Source: an uncultured Halomonas sp.
GTDB taxonomy: Bacteria > Pseudomonadota > Gammaproteobacteria > Pseudomonadales > Halomonadaceae
Length of the DNA: 64,000 nucleotides
Assembly (NCBI RefSeq): GCF_947501415.1
Contig: NZ_CANMVL010000012.1
Location: 1 to 64,000 of the forward strand
Direction: 5' to 3'
Positions 44,222 to 54,192 of the stretch are shown piece after piece. The translations under genes were made by a program, and so were the position numbers. The stretch's first letter is position 1, and each line of letters opens with the position of its first letter. The notes beneath the pieces were generated by a model. It ran no database searches, was not told the origin of the DNA, and worked only from the letters and a program-made list of their open reading frames with translations.

Positions 44222-44791
44222 TCAATCGGCCGGGGGCAGGCGTGCGGCCAGGGCGAAGACGTGCTCATCCTCGACCTCGAGCTCGCGCAGTGCCGCGGCC
44301 AGGTTGACGAGATAGTCGCGGTTGGGGCCACTGGGACCATGAGAGGCGGCGACCTGTTCGGCGATGGCGTCCAGCGGTGCCTCGCCGAGATAGGCGGCGT
44401 TGTCGGCGCCGGCCAGATAGACCAGCCCCTGGGTGCTGCCGCCGAGCTCGTCATCGAAGCACAGCGTGGTCACCTCGCGCAGGTAGCCGTTCTTCTCGCG
44501 CACATCGAGCGGCGCGAGCACCTCGGGGGTGATGCGGTAGGCCATGCCGTGGCAGACCGCTCCCGGTTCGCGCACCAGGGTGGCCACGCGGCCCGGGGCC
44601 GCCTGGGTGCCGCGATGGTCGTGGGAACCCTGCCAGAAGCGCCGCACCCAGCCATGGATATGCGCCGGGCGTCGCTCCAGATAGGGGAAGTCGGCCTTCC
44701 AGATCAGTGAGCCGTAGCCGAACAGCCAGATAGCCTCGTGGCCGGCAAAGTGGTTTCGCTCGCGGTTTAGTCGGGTGGTGTCGTGACTCAT
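44222..44791 (-). CDS. chaC: ChaC-family gamma-glutamylcyclotransferase
   Basis: A 189-residue cytoplasmic enzyme with the substrate loop FGYGSLIWK (about 24-32) and the later YLAGADNAAYLGEAP. The catalytic Glu is expected in the REKNGY region (about residues 98-103). ChaC proteins cleave glutathione to 5-oxoproline and Cys-Gly. AAGGAGACCA precedes the ATG. It diverges from the GMC oxidoreductase with a 64-bp gap. Confidence 0.88.
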   Translation of the reverse strand: MSHDTTRLNRERNHFAGHEAIWLFGYGSLIWKADFPYLERRPAHIHGWVRRFWQGSHDHRGTQAAPGRVATLVREPGAVCHGMAYRITPEVLAPLDVREKNGYLREVTTLCFDDELGGSTQGLVYLAGADNAAYLGEAPLDAIAEQVAASHGPSGPNRDYLVNLAAALRELEVEDEHVFALAARLPPAD

Positions 44792-44855
44792 TGGTCTCCT
44801 TATGGTTTGCTTGATCGCCTAATAATGACCACAACATATTGCGACAACTCACGCC

Positions 44856-46502
44856 ATGGCTGAACAAGAATTCGACTATATCGTGGTGGGGGCCGGCACC
44901 GCTGGGTGCTTGATGGCCAACCGCCTGAGCGCTGACCCCACCAACCGGGTGCTGTTGATTGAAGCGGGTGGGCGCGATAACTACCACTGGATTCATATTC
45001 CGGTGGGCTATCTCTACTGTATCGACAACCCGCGTACCGACTGGCGCTTTCGCACCGAGCCCGACCCCGGCCTCAATGGGCGCTCGCTGATCTACCCGCG
45101 CGGCAGGACCCTGGGCGGGTGCTCAAGCATCAACGGCATGATTTATATGCGTGGTCAGGCTCGAGACTATGATGGCTGGGCCGAGATGACCGGCGAGCCC
45201 GAGTGGGGCTGGGAGAGCTGCCTTGCGGATTTCAAGCGCCATGAGAATCACTATCGACTGGACAGTGGCGCCGACGCCGACCCCGAACACGCCGACTATC
45301 ATGGCCACGACGGCGAATGGCGGGTGGAGAGACAGCGTCTGAGCTGGCAGGTGCTGGACGATTTCGCGACCGCGGCAGTGGAGGCCGGCATCCCCCGCAC
45401 CCGGGACTTCAACCGGGGTGACAATGAGGGTGTCGCCTACTTTGATGTCAATCAGCGCCGGGGCTGGCGCTGGAACACCGCCAAGGCCTTTCTGCGTGGG
45501 GTCGAGAAGCGCAGCAACCTGAGCGTCTGGCACTCCAGCCAGGTGATGGGGCTGGAGGTTGCTAGCGACGCGGGACAGCCGCGGGCCAGTGGGGTGCGCG
45601 TGCAGCGGGACGGCAAGGAGCAACTGGCCCGCGCCGCACGCGAAGTGATTCTGTGTGCCGGTGCGATCGGCTCGCCCCAGCTGCTGCAGCTCTCCGGTAT
45701 CGGGCCGGCGGACCTGCTCACCGAGCACGGCATCTCCGTGATGGCCGACCTGCCCGGCGTGGGCGAGAACCTGCAGGATCACCTCCAGATCCGTTCGGTC
45801 TATCGCGTCAGCGGCGCCAGGACGCTCAACACCATGGCCGGCTCTCTGATGGGAAAGGCAAAAATCGGGATCGAGTATCTGCTCAAGCGCTCCGGCCCCA
45901 TGAGCATGGCACCCTCGCAGTTGGGCGCCTTCACGCGTAGCAGCGACGAATATGCGCACCCCAACCTCCAGTACCATGTGCAGCCGCTGAGCCTGCCGGC
46001 ATTCGGCCAGCCCCTGCATGACTTCCCGGCGATCACCGCCAGTGTCTGCAACCTCAACCCCACCAGCCGTGGCACGGTGCGTATCAGGAGTGCCGATCCA
46101 TGCCAGACGCCGGCTATCACCCCCAACTATCTCAGCACACCCGAGGATCGCAAGGTGGCCGCGGACTCGCTGCGTGTCACGCGACGAATTGCCTCTCAGT
46201 CTGCCTTTGCCAGGTATTCACCCGAGGAGGTCAAGCCAGGGGTGGAGTACCAGAGTGACGACGACCTGGTGCGCCTGGCCGGCGATATCGGCACTACCAT
46301 CTTCCACCCGGTAGGCACCGCGAAAATGGGGCGTGACGACGACCCCATGGCGGTGGTGGATGCCCATCTGCGGGTGCGCGGCGTGTCGGGGCTGCGGGTG
46401 GTGGATGCCAGCGTGATGCCAACCATTACCAGCGGTAACACCAATTCGCCGACCCTGATGATTGCCGAGAAGGCCGCCCGCTGGGTTCTGAAAGGGGAAT
46501 AA
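44856..46502 (+). CDS. GMC-family flavoprotein oxidoreductase (choline/alcohol dehydrogenase-like)
   Basis: A 548-residue FAD enzyme: VVGAGTAGCLMANRLS (FAD site), PRGRTLGGCSSINGMIYMRG (GMC signature 1, as two blocks) and CAGAIGSPQLLQLSGIGP (signature 2). The catalytic pair is His in FHPVGTAKMG and Asn in SGNTNSPT. It looks like the AlkJ/alcohol dehydrogenase branch as much as BetA: there is no adjacent betI or betB. It would donate electrons to the respiratory chain. The substrate is probably an alcohol. Confidence 0.85.
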   Translation: MAEQEFDYIVVGAGTAGCLMANRLSADPTNRVLLIEAGGRDNYHWIHIPVGYLYCIDNPRTDWRFRTEPDPGLNGRSLIYPRGRTLGGCSSINGMIYMRGQARDYDGWAEMTGEPEWGWESCLADFKRHENHYRLDSGADADPEHADYHGHDGEWRVERQRLSWQVLDDFATAAVEAGIPRTRDFNRGDNEGVAYFDVNQRRGWRWNTAKAFLRGVEKRSNLSVWHSSQVMGLEVASDAGQPRASGVRVQRDGKEQLARAAREVILCAGAIGSPQLLQLSGIGPADLLTEHGISVMADLPGVGENLQDHLQIRSVYRVSGARTLNTMAGSLMGKAKIGIEYLLKRSGPMSMAPSQLGAFTRSSDEYAHPNLQYHVQPLSLPAFGQPLHDFPAITASVCNLNPTSRGTVRIRSADPCQTPAITPNYLSTPEDRKVAADSLRVTRRIASQSAFARYSPEEVKPGVEYQSDDDLVRLAGDIGTTIFHPVGTAKMGRDDDPMAVVDAHLRVRGVSGLRVVDASVMPTITSGNTNSPTLMIAEKAARWVLKGE

Positions 46503-46715
46503 ACGGGCCGTTCTCTGGCGAACAAAGGCAAATAGTGTTTGACCTTCTCTCGCCAAGGGCGCATGCTGTTGGCAGTTGGTTAGCAAGTCGTAACACCCCA
46601 GGTAGGCATCGAACGCTCTAGCGCGACTCGATTTTCCCGGGAACGTTTCTTGTTTTACCCACTGCAACTCGGGTATTACCCGGCGAAATCAAAGTGCTAT
46701 TAGAGGAATTCGATA

Positions 46716-46922
46716 ATGGCTACCGGTACTGTCAAGTGGTTCAACGACACCAAGGGCTACGGCTTCATCTCTCCGGACGACAGCGGCGACGACCTGTTCG
46801 CGCACTTCTCCGAGATTCAGGCTGACGGCTTCAAGACCCTGCAGGACGGCCAGAAGGTCTCCTTCGAGGTCACTCAGGGCAAGAAGGGCCTCCAGGCCTC
46901 CAACATCAAGGTCATCGACTGA
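46716..46922 (+). CDS. cold-shock protein (CspA family)
   Basis: A 68-residue OB-fold nucleic-acid chaperone with RNP1 KGYGFISP and RNP2 [16 protein letters not shown] is 9 bases before the ATG. The 213-base gap upstream is long and contains a small hairpin (CGGGT-ATT-ACCCG, 46669-46681), as expected of a structured 5' leader in cold-shock mRNAs. Transcribed alone, with its own terminator. Confidence 0.95.
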   Translation: MATGTVKWFNDTKGYGFISPDDSGDDLFAHFSEIQADGFKTLQDGQKVSFEVTQGKKGLQASNIKVID

Positions 46923-46950
46923 TCTGATGTAGACTGCTCTGCAGTTGATG

Positions 46951-46974
46951 AAAGGCTCGCCTCGGCGGGCCTTT
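46951..46974 (+). terminator. rho-independent terminator of the cold-shock gene
   Basis: AAAGGCTCGCC and GGCGGGCCTTT (46951-46961 and 46964-46974) pair over nine or more bases with one G-T wobble, followed by TTTCTGCTG. It lies 28 bases past the stop codon. Confidence 0.75.
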
Positions 46975-47059
46975 CTGCTGTCTGGGGCACTGCCCCCGCC
47001 ATGGCAAGCCCAGGCACATTGCGCTAGGGTGAGCCTTTTTCCGCTGGAGACCCCTGACC

Positions 47060-47728
47060 ATGAGCGAGCCCGGTGAGCTGATCATCGACCCCAAGGGCGG
47101 CAAGCCTGCCGACGCCTGCGTCTTTATTCTTCACGGCCTGGGCGCCGATGGGCGCGACTTCGAGCCGTTGGTGCCGGCGCTGTCGCTGCCGGCCGATGCC
47201 AGTGTGCGCTTTATACTGCCGCATGCACCGCGCCTGCCGGTGACCATCAATGGTGGCATGGTGATGCCAGCCTGGTATGACATCAAGGAGATGAGTCTCG
47301 ACCGTCGTGTTGACGAGGCGCAGCTGATGCATTCGGCCGAACGCATTCAGGGGCTGGTGCGTGAGCAGATCGACCTCGGTATCGAGAGTCGACGCATCAT
47401 CCTGGCCGGCTTCTCCCAGGGGGGCGCGGTGGCCTATCAGGCGGCGCTCTCCTTCGAGCAGCCTCTGGGGGGGCTGCTGGCGCTCTCCACCTACTTCGCG
47501 ACCGCCGAGAGCATCTCCCTGGCCGAGGCCAATCGCGAGCTGCCCATCGAGGTGCATCACGGCAGTTTCGACCCGGTGGTGCCCGAGGCGCTGGGGCGCG
47601 CAGGCTTCGAGAAGGTCAAGTCCCGGGGCTATCCTGCTCACTACCGTCAGTACCCGATGGCGCATGCCGTCTGCCCCCAGCAGGTGACGGATATTGGCCA
47701 CTGGCTAAGCAAGCGACTGGCGGGCTAA
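47060..47728 (+). CDS. alpha/beta-hydrolase carboxylesterase (phospholipase/carboxylesterase family)
   Basis: A 222-residue cytoplasmic serine hydrolase of the YpfH/EstA class. The oxyanion loop is [13 protein letters not shown] (about 23-35), the nucleophile is in [10 protein letters not shown] (Ser at about 119), the Asp is in HGSFDPVVP, and the His is near MAHAVCPQ. Members hydrolyse short-chain esters and some act as acyl-protein thioesterases. GGAG precedes ATG 47060. A single-gene unit between cspA and trpB. Confidence 0.87.
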   Translation: MSEPGELIIDPKGGKPADACVFILHGLGADGRDFEPLVPALSLPADASVRFILPHAPRLPVTINGGMVMPAWYDIKEMSLDRRVDEAQLMHSAERIQGLVREQIDLGIESRRIILAGFSQGGAVAYQAALSFEQPLGGLLALSTYFATAESISLAEANRELPIEVHHGSFDPVVPEALGRAGFEKVKSRGYPAHYRQYPMAHAVCPQQVTDIGHWLSKRLAG

Positions 47729-47781
47729 GGGCCACTCTCTCACATCAGGCGTCGCCAAAGGTCGTCTCGACAGTCTGATCA

Positions 47782-47822
47782 CCTGCGGGCAGGATATTCG
47801 TCACGATTTCCATGCCCGCAGG
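47782..47822 (+). promoter_or_regulatory. 10-bp inverted repeat covering the trpB ribosome-binding region
   Basis: CCTGCGGGCA (47782-47791) and TGCCCGCAGG (47813-47822) are perfectly complementary around a 21-base loop. The 3' arm includes the GCAGG that doubles as the ribosome site 10 bases before ATG 47832, so the hairpin could hide the trpB start. Its function is inferred. Confidence 0.45.
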
Positions 47823-47831
47823 ATCGACGCC

Positions 47832-49034
47832 ATGAATGCTTCCCCCTATGCCAACCTTCCCGATGCGCAGGGCTACTTCGGCCGTTTCGGCGGTCAGCTG
47901 ATTCCGCCGGAACTCAAGGCCGTGATGGACGAGATCGATGCGGCCTACGAGGAGATCCGTCTGCGCGATGACTTTCGCCAGGAGCTGGCCGAGCTCCTCG
48001 CCGATTACGTGGGGCGTCCCAGCCCTATCTTCCATGCCCGCAGGCTCTCCGAGACACTGGGCGGTGCCCAGATCCATCTCAAGCGCGAGGACCTCAATCA
48101 CACCGGCGCCCACAAGATCAATCACTGCCTGGGTGAGGCACTGCTTGCCAGGTTCATGGGCAAGACCAAGGTGATCGCCGAGACCGGCGCCGGCCAGCAT
48201 GGCGTGGCCCTGGCCACGGCCTGTGCCCTGGTGGGGATTCCCTGCGAGATACATATGGGGCAGGTGGATATCGAGAAGGAACACCCCAACGTCACCAAGA
48301 TGAAGATTCTGGGGGCCACCCTGGTTCCGGTGACGCGGGGGACGGCGACTCTCAAGGATGCCGTGGACAGCGCCTTCGAGGAGTACCTCAAGGATCCTCA
48401 GCATTTCATCTACGCCATCGGTTCGGTGGTGGGGCCGCACCCCTTCCCGAAGATGGTGCGAGACTTCCAATCAGTCATCGGCCGCGAGGCGCGTGGCCAG
48501 TTCCTCGAACGGCAGGGTCGTCTGCCCGAGCATGTAGTCGCCTGCGTAGGCGGTGGTTCCAATGCCATTGGCATGTTCACCGCCTTTCTCGAGGATGAAG
48601 ACGTGCATCTTGTCGGCGTGGAGCCCGCCGGCGAAGGGCTCGATACCCAGCGCCACTCGGCCACCTTGACCCTGGGCAGGCCGGGCGAGCTGCATGGCAT
48701 GGCCTGCTATGTGCTGGAGGATGAGGAGGGCAATCCGATGCCGGTCCACTCCATCGCCTCGGGGCTCGACTACCCCGGGGTAGGGCCCCAGCACAGCTAT
48801 CTCAAGGAGCTGGGGCGCGTTGACTATCAGAGTGTCAGCGACGACGAGTGCCTGGAGGCCTTTCTGACGCTTTCTCGGGTCGAGGGCATCATTCCCGCAC
48901 TGGAGAGTGCTCATGCGGTGGCCTGGGCCATGCGCGTCGCACCGAGCCTGCCTGCCGACCAGCATATTCTGGTCAATCTCTCCGGTCGGGGTGACAAGGA
49001 TGCCGACTATGTGGCCGGGCGGTTGGGACTCTAG
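47832..49034 (+). CDS. trpB: tryptophan synthase beta chain, not linked to trpA
   Basis: A 400-residue PLP enzyme of the TrpB1 class. The PLP Lys is in [14 protein letters not shown] (about residue 89), followed by [18 protein letters not shown], the catalytic Glu region, and [12 protein letters not shown], the phosphate loop. It condenses indole with serine. Normally trpB overlaps trpA; here a GGDEF gene follows and no trpA or trpF is in view. The usual KINN after the Lys reads KINH. It may be a paralogue using free indole, or trpA may be elsewhere. Confidence 0.9.
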   Translation: MNASPYANLPDAQGYFGRFGGQLIPPELKAVMDEIDAAYEEIRLRDDFRQELAELLADYVGRPSPIFHARRLSETLGGAQIHLKREDLNHTGAHKINHCLGEALLARFMGKTKVIAETGAGQHGVALATACALVGIPCEIHMGQVDIEKEHPNVTKMKILGATLVPVTRGTATLKDAVDSAFEEYLKDPQHFIYAIGSVVGPHPFPKMVRDFQSVIGREARGQFLERQGRLPEHVVACVGGGSNAIGMFTAFLEDEDVHLVGVEPAGEGLDTQRHSATLTLGRPGELHGMACYVLEDEEGNPMPVHSIASGLDYPGVGPQHSYLKELGRVDYQSVSDDECLEAFLTLSRVEGIIPALESAHAVAWAMRVAPSLPADQHILVNLSGRGDKDADYVAGRLGL

Positions 49035-49060
49035 CCGTGGCGAAGGTGAATCGATTATAC

Positions 49061-49082
49061 GGCGCTCGGCGAGCCGGGCGCC
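49061..49082 (+). terminator. terminator-like hairpin after trpB
   Basis: GGCGCTCGG and CCGGGCGCC form a 9-bp stem (one G-T pair) with a CGAG tetraloop, 26 bases past the trpB stop, followed by TTGCTTG. Confidence 0.55.
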
Positions 49083-49195
49083 TTGCTTGCCGGCACCGGC
49101 ACGAGCGGTGCATGCCCGGGGTGAAACTGGGCTAGGCTGATGGAAGGGCATGGAAAGGCCCGATATTTGTGCAGGGAATAACGCGGGGTGATGAG

Positions 49196-50533
49196 ATGGC
49201 AGCAATCGGGGAGCGGTGGTGGCGATGGTGGCGTGGTCGATCGGGCAGGGAGCCTGACCTGGACGCGCTGCTTCTGGAGCATTACCCGGGCAGCGTCATG
49301 CTGCTCGACGAGCAGGGGGTGGTGCGCCAGGTCAATCCCGACTTCGAGCGCCATGCCGGCTTTCCCCCCGGGCAACTGCTCGGCAGGCGAGCTGTGACGC
49401 TCGATATCGATCCGCTGCATGGTGATTTTCCCAAGGCCATCGAACAGAGCATGACGACCCAGAAGCCCTGGAAGGGCTTGCTTCTTTGCCGTCGTGCCGA
49501 TGGCTCTCTGCGTCATCAGACCACCCTGATCCAACCGCTGGTGCGCGATCGTGCCCCCATACGGCTGCTGGTCATTCAGTTTGATGTCACCGGCATGCGC
49601 CAGCGGGCTTTTTACGACCGTCAGTTGCTGGAGCGCCTGGATGGCACCGTCTCCAGGGTGCCGGGAGTGCTGTTTCGGCTCCGGCAGGATAGCGATGGCC
49701 GGCTCGAGTTCCTCTATGTCAGCGCAGCACTGCGCTCATTGTTCGGCTTGACGCCGGAGCAGTGCCAGGAAGACCCCGAAACCCTGCTTGGCTGTTTACC
49801 CGTGGATGATCGGCAGCGCCTGGAGACTTGCCTGGCCCAGTCCACGGTATCGTTTACGCCTTGGCAGCTGGAGTTTCGCCTCACGCTTCCCCAAGGGGTT
49901 CGCTGGGTAGAGGCTCGCGCTACCCCCCTGGCGCGTGGTGATGGCGACTTGATGTGGGATGGGCTGCTTATCGATGTCGATGAGCGCAAGCAGGTGGAGC
50001 ACCGTGTGCAGCGGCTAGTGGCCACCGATATGTTGACCGGGGCCCTCAATCGGCGTGCCTTTTTCGAGCAGGGTGAAGCGGCGCTGGCCCGTGCTGCTCG
50101 CCATGGCGAGACCTTGTCGCTGGCCATGCTCGATATCGACTATTTCAAGAACCTGAACGACACCTACGGCCATGCCCTGGGGGATCTGGCGCTTCAGGCA
50201 TTTGCCACTACCTGTCGTGAATCGCTGCGCCCCTATGATCTCTTCGCGCGTATCGGTGGAGAGGAGTTTGCCGTGGTGCTGGTGGATAGCCAGCCTGAAG
50301 AGGCGTGGAGCATGCTGGAGCGAGTGCGCGAAGCGGTCGCCGCCATTACGCTGGAGACGGGAAACGAAAGGGTGCGCTTCACCGTCAGCCTGGGGCTTGC
50401 GGTATTTGGTGGCGATACCTCGCTGGAGACGGGGCTCGCCCAGGCGGATCGCGCGCTTTATCGCGCCAAGCGGGCCGGCCGAAACCGAATCTGTGGACCC
50501 GAGACGCTCGTACAGGCTCCCGAAGCTCAGTAA
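49196..50533 (+). CDS. PAS-PAS-GGDEF diguanylate cyclase
   Basis: A 445-residue cytoplasmic signalling protein. Two PAS-like regions (about 20-135, MLLDEQGVVRQVNPDFERHAGFPPGQLLGR in blocks; about 150-270) are followed by a GGDEF domain (about 280-435). The active site reads IGGEEF, a functional variant, preceded by LDIDYFKNLNDTYGH. An RxxD inhibitory site is not evident. It should make cyclic di-GMP, favouring surface attachment. ATG 49196 has GGGGTG six bases upstream. Confidence 0.87.
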   Translation: MAAIGERWWRWWRGRSGREPDLDALLLEHYPGSVMLLDEQGVVRQVNPDFERHAGFPPGQLLGRRAVTLDIDPLHGDFPKAIEQSMTTQKPWKGLLLCRRADGSLRHQTTLIQPLVRDRAPIRLLVIQFDVTGMRQRAFYDRQLLERLDGTVSRVPGVLFRLRQDSDGRLEFLYVSAALRSLFGLTPEQCQEDPETLLGCLPVDDRQRLETCLAQSTVSFTPWQLEFRLTLPQGVRWVEARATPLARGDGDLMWDGLLIDVDERKQVEHRVQRLVATDMLTGALNRRAFFEQGEAALARAARHGETLSLAMLDIDYFKNLNDTYGHALGDLALQAFATTCRESLRPYDLFARIGGEEFAVVLVDSQPEEAWSMLERVREAVAAITLETGNERVRFTVSLGLAVFGGDTSLETGLAQADRALYRAKRAGRNRICGPETLVQAPEAQ

Positions 50534-50653
50534 GAAAACGGAACCTCAGTGAGGAAACGGGAACTCATTGAGTAAACGACGGGGGGTGGCAATCCGCCCC
50601 TCACCTCGCCACGATGGCAGCACATCACTCCCAGCCAGAAGGAGACCTTCAGC

Positions 50654-50875
50654 ATGTCCGGACTATCCGAAGACCTACGCCTGCCGGTGCCTTGCCCGAG
50701 CTGTGGCAGCCATCTGATGCGCGTCTCCCAGGTGAAGAACCCGGATGACAAGGTGCATTGTGCCTCATGCGGCAAGATGATCTGTCTGTGGCATGAGGCC
50801 CAGACGGTGCTCAGGCAAGGACCCGGCAGCCAGAGCGAGGCGCTGATCGAGGCGGCGGTCAATCGCAACCGCTGA
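50654..50875 (+). CDS. small double zinc-ribbon protein
   Basis: A 73-residue protein with two CxxC pairs, CPSCG (about 14-18) and CASCG (about 36-40), plus a Cys and His shortly after (ICLWHE). It should fold around one zinc as a rubredoxin/ribbon-like unit. AAGGAGACC precedes the ATG by 9 bases. No family name is recognised. It is a single-gene unit between the GGDEF and PhoH genes. Confidence 0.7.
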   Translation: MSGLSEDLRLPVPCPSCGSHLMRVSQVKNPDDKVHCASCGKMICLWHEAQTVLRQGPGSQSEALIEAAVNRNR

Positions 50876-51039
50876 ACATCGCTCCTGATGGCAGCACAGC
50901 CTCCTTGGCCATCTCGCTCCAGAGTGGGGCACCGCCTGCTGCACAAAAGGCTGGGTCCCCCCGCTCTTGTAGCCCCTCCAGAGGGCGGGCACTTACTTAC
51001 AGCGTAAGCTTACGGATTACAGCTTCCGGCATAGCCGGG

Positions 51040-52434
51040 TTAAAGCAGCTCCTCCCCGGCCAACGCCAGGCGAGAGCGCTCCACGCTCTTGAGGGTCACG
51101 TGGCCCGCATGGGGCCAGTCGCGGAAGCGCTGCACCAGCGCCGCCATGCCACAGGTATTGGCGGTGAGATAAGGCGTATCGATCTGTCCCACGTTGCCTA
51201 GGCAGACAATCTTGGTGTTGCGCCCGGCTCGAGTGACCAGCGACTTGAGCTGCTTGGGAGTAAAGTTCTGTGCCTCGTCGATGATCAGGAAGGTGTCGTT
51301 GAGTGTTCGCCCGCGCATGAAGCCGGGAGCCCGAATCTGGACACGTGCGCCAAGCAGCTGGCGGGTGGCGCCGTTGTCCCAGCTGGACTCGCCATCTTCA
51401 TTGCGCAGCAGGTTATCCATGTTGTCATGGAAGGCCCCCATCCAGGGCGACATCTTCTCCTCCTCGGTGCCCGGCAGGAAGCCGATATCCTCGCTCATGG
51501 AGATGGGCGCTCGGGTAAAGACCATGCGCTCAAATCGCTTGCTGTCCAGGGTCTGTTGAAAGGCCGCGGCCAGGGTCATGAAGGTCTTGCCGGTGCCGGC
51601 GCTTCCGGCAATGGTAACGAGGTCGATGTCATCGTCCATCAGCAGGTTGAAGGCGAAGTTCTGGCGGCAATCACTGGCGTGCACACCCCACACGCTGGCG
51701 CCGTGTCGATAGTTGGTCAACAGCTTCAGGCGGGCGTGCCTGTCGCCTACCTCGCGCACCACGGCCTCGAAGCCTTCCTCGTCGTCGGCGACCAGCATCC
51801 CGGGATGCCAGGCGACAGGGATCTGGCCGCTCAGGTGGTAGGTGAGGTGCTGGTGGTCGCGCTCCACCGTGACGTCAAGGGCAAGGTCGTTCCATAGTTC
51901 ACTTCCGGTATTGGGGTAGATCTTGACCCCTTCCAGCATGGCATCGCTGTCGGTGAAGACGCGATCGGTGAGGTAGTCCTCCACTGGTACGCCGAGGGCA
52001 GCGGCCTTCACGCGCAGGTTGATGTCCTTGGTGATCAGGATTACCGAGGCGTCACTGCGCTCGCCGTGTAGTCGACAGGTTTCGGCGAGGATGCGGTTGT
52101 CGGGGCTGTCGTCCAGTGTTTCGAGTGTCGTCAGGTCGGTATAGCAGAGCAGGCGCAGCCGGCCCTCGGCGCCATTGAGGCGCGGTATGGGGATGCCATC
52201 GCGGATCTGGTCGAGACCGACATTGGCGGTGAGGTCTGACAGGGTGCGACTGACCTGGCGGGCCGAGCGGGCGATCTCGCGAATGCCGTTCTTGTGCTTG
52301 TCGAGCTCTTCGAGCACGGTCATGGGGATGACGACTTCATGCTCATCGAATTGGTAGATGGCGGCGGGGTCGTGCAGCAGTACGTTGGTGTCCAGCACGT
52401 ACAGCCGGGTGGCCTTCTTGTCGATGCGTACCAT
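51040..52434 (-). CDS. PIN-PhoH family protein (putative RNA helicase/RNase)
   Basis: A 464-residue protein: an N-terminal PIN-like nuclease domain (LYVLDTNVLLHDPAAI, about 10-25, with later acidic residues in DASVILITKD) followed by a PhoH ATPase (Walker A GSAGTGKT, about 262-269; Walker B FLIIDEAQN, about 365-373). Such PhoH2-like proteins unwind and cleave RNA. ATG 52434 follows AGGAGAG; a longer in-frame start is unsupported. Confidence 0.87.
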   Translation of the reverse strand: MVRIDKKATRLYVLDTNVLLHDPAAIYQFDEHEVVIPMTVLEELDKHKNGIREIARSARQVSRTLSDLTANVGLDQIRDGIPIPRLNGAEGRLRLLCYTDLTTLETLDDSPDNRILAETCRLHGERSDASVILITKDINLRVKAAALGVPVEDYLTDRVFTDSDAMLEGVKIYPNTGSELWNDLALDVTVERDHQHLTYHLSGQIPVAWHPGMLVADDEEGFEAVVREVGDRHARLKLLTNYRHGASVWGVHASDCRQNFAFNLLMDDDIDLVTIAGSAGTGKTFMTLAAAFQQTLDSKRFERMVFTRAPISMSEDIGFLPGTEEEKMSPWMGAFHDNMDNLLRNEDGESSWDNGATRQLLGARVQIRAPGFMRGRTLNDTFLIIDEAQNFTPKQLKSLVTRAGRNTKIVCLGNVGQIDTPYLTANTCGMAALVQRFRDWPHAGHVTLKSVERSRLALAGEELL

Positions 52435-52664
52435 CGGCGCAGCTCTCCTGAATGTCGCTAGACGGGCGTCATGTGACACCCCGATGTCGACACTGTCAGC
52501 GCTCGATGTCAGGAAGGTGACAACGGCCTGACGGTGTCAGTAGCGCTGAGATATCCCTCCTCTGGCCTGGACTGTGGCGGGGCGAGTGGTCCCCCCGCAT
52601 TGCTGAGCATGGTGGGCCATTCCGGTGCTGACAAGGCGGGGGGCTTGCGGAGTGTCAACGCAGA

Positions 52665-53693
52665 TCACGACTCCTCAGTCTGATAGACCTGCTCCACGTC
52701 GAGAGTGGAGTGATGCCCAAGGGCCGGGAAGTGCTCCGCTAACCACGTCTCGGCGGTATTGCGTCCAGCGTCACGCAGATGGCAGAGAAAGGGCCATTCC
52801 GCGTTCATCTTGCTCGAGATGGAAAGCTCGTCCAGCACCTCATCGCCGATGATGCGATGAAAGAGCGTGCCGGCATAGCAGCCGATATCTACCCCCTGGT
52901 CGCCCAGCAGGCGCTGGAGCATGTCGATCATTCGCACCTCCTTGATCAGCGAGGCGTTGAAGGTGATCTCATTGAGACGGTTCATTATCGCCGCGGCGCT
53001 GGTGGGAAGTGCCTCGCGATAGATTGGATTGATCTGCACGATGACGATATCCCGGGATTTGCAGTTCTCCATCAGTGGCAACAGCGAGGGGTTACCCATG
53101 TAGCCACCATCCCAGTAGGCCTCACCGTCAATCTCCACGGCCTTGAATACCGTGGGCAGGCAGGCCGAGGCCATCACGGCATCGAGACTCATTTCCTCGC
53201 GCTTGAAGATACGCTGCTTGCCACTACGCACATTGGTGGCGGTGACGAACAGGTGAAGGTCCTGACAGCGCCTCACTCGCTCGAAGTCAACGCGTTCGGC
53301 GACGATATCCCGCAGAGGATTGAGGTCGAAGGGATTGAGCTGATAGGGCGAGAGCAGCCGGCTCATCAGATCCATGGTCACATACCCCGGGGAGTGATCC
53401 AGACTCCAGTTGTCGGTCACTATGTCCAGGGGGCCGCGGCGGATAGGACTGGCCATGCCGGCTCGGCTGACTGCCTGCCAGAAGTCATGCAGTGCCTGGC
53501 GGGCGGTATCGCGGTCGCCTCGGGTCAGGGCATCGGCCATGACCACACCGTTCATGGCCCCGGCGCTGGTCCCGCTGATTCCCTCGATCTCGATGCGGGG
53601 ATCTTCCAGCAGTCGGTCCATGACGCCCCAGGTGAACGCGCCATGGGCACCGCCACCCTGTAGTGCCAGATCGATGCGCTTGGTCTCTTTCAT
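52665..53693 (-). CDS. patatin-like phospholipase
   Basis: A 342-residue serine lipid hydrolase with the complete patatin triad layout: oxyanion loop ALQGGGAHGAFTWGV (about 11-25), nucleophile GTSAGAMNG (Ser at about 42), and the catalytic Asp in WDGGYMGNPSL (about 201-211). There is no signal peptide, so it should act inside the cell, possibly on membrane lipids or polyhydroxyalkanoate. CGAGGAG precedes ATG 53693. Confidence 0.87.
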   Translation of the reverse strand: MKETKRIDLALQGGGAHGAFTWGVMDRLLEDPRIEIEGISGTSAGAMNGVVMADALTRGDRDTARQALHDFWQAVSRAGMASPIRRGPLDIVTDNWSLDHSPGYVTMDLMSRLLSPYQLNPFDLNPLRDIVAERVDFERVRRCQDLHLFVTATNVRSGKQRIFKREEMSLDAVMASACLPTVFKAVEIDGEAYWDGGYMGNPSLLPLMENCKSRDIVIVQINPIYREALPTSAAAIMNRLNEITFNASLIKEVRMIDMLQRLLGDQGVDIGCYAGTLFHRIIGDEVLDELSISSKMNAEWPFLCHLRDAGRNTAETWLAEHFPALGHHSTLDVEQVYQTEES

Positions 53694-54072
53694 GCTTCTC
53701 CTCGTCGGATATCGGTAATGCGGCAATGTATCGCCGCAGCATAGCGATAGCGACCGGCGAGGAACAGACGGCTACTGCATGGCCTGCGTAAGAAGTTGGA
53801 TTCAGGGTGACCAGTATGCGGGAGTCTCTTGTCAATGGGCTCTCGATGTGTGAAAGGCAAGAAGACGAGTGCGTTATAGGGCACGAGAAATGTAATTGCT
53901 GTGTAGATCGTGTAAGTCGATGCATCTTGCTGGCTACCTATTGCTGATGGCATGGATCCAGTAAAAATTAGCGATACGGCCTAATGGTCTTATAAGTGCG
54001 GCACTTTTCAGCGCCTCTTGAAACCTCAATTGGCGCAGCATATAGCCTATATATAGCGGAATGTGCTCTTCG

Positions 54073-54094
54073 ACTGTCTCAGAAGTTGGACAGT
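54073..54094 (+). promoter_or_regulatory. candidate activator (UAS) site, ACTGTC-N10-GACAGT
   Basis: A perfect 6-bp inverted repeat (54073-54078 and 54089-54094), centred about 110 bp upstream of the sigma-54 promoter. That is the typical position for an enhancer-binding protein, and one such activator gene lies at the far end of this locus. Confidence 0.5.
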
Positions 54095-54192
54095 TTTTGT
54101 TAGAGGTGCTGACAGCATCATCCCTGCTTTCTTAAGGGAAAAGAGAAAAGTTTCTTTATGTTGTCATGTGTTACAGGTGTTGGCCGGTTTAG

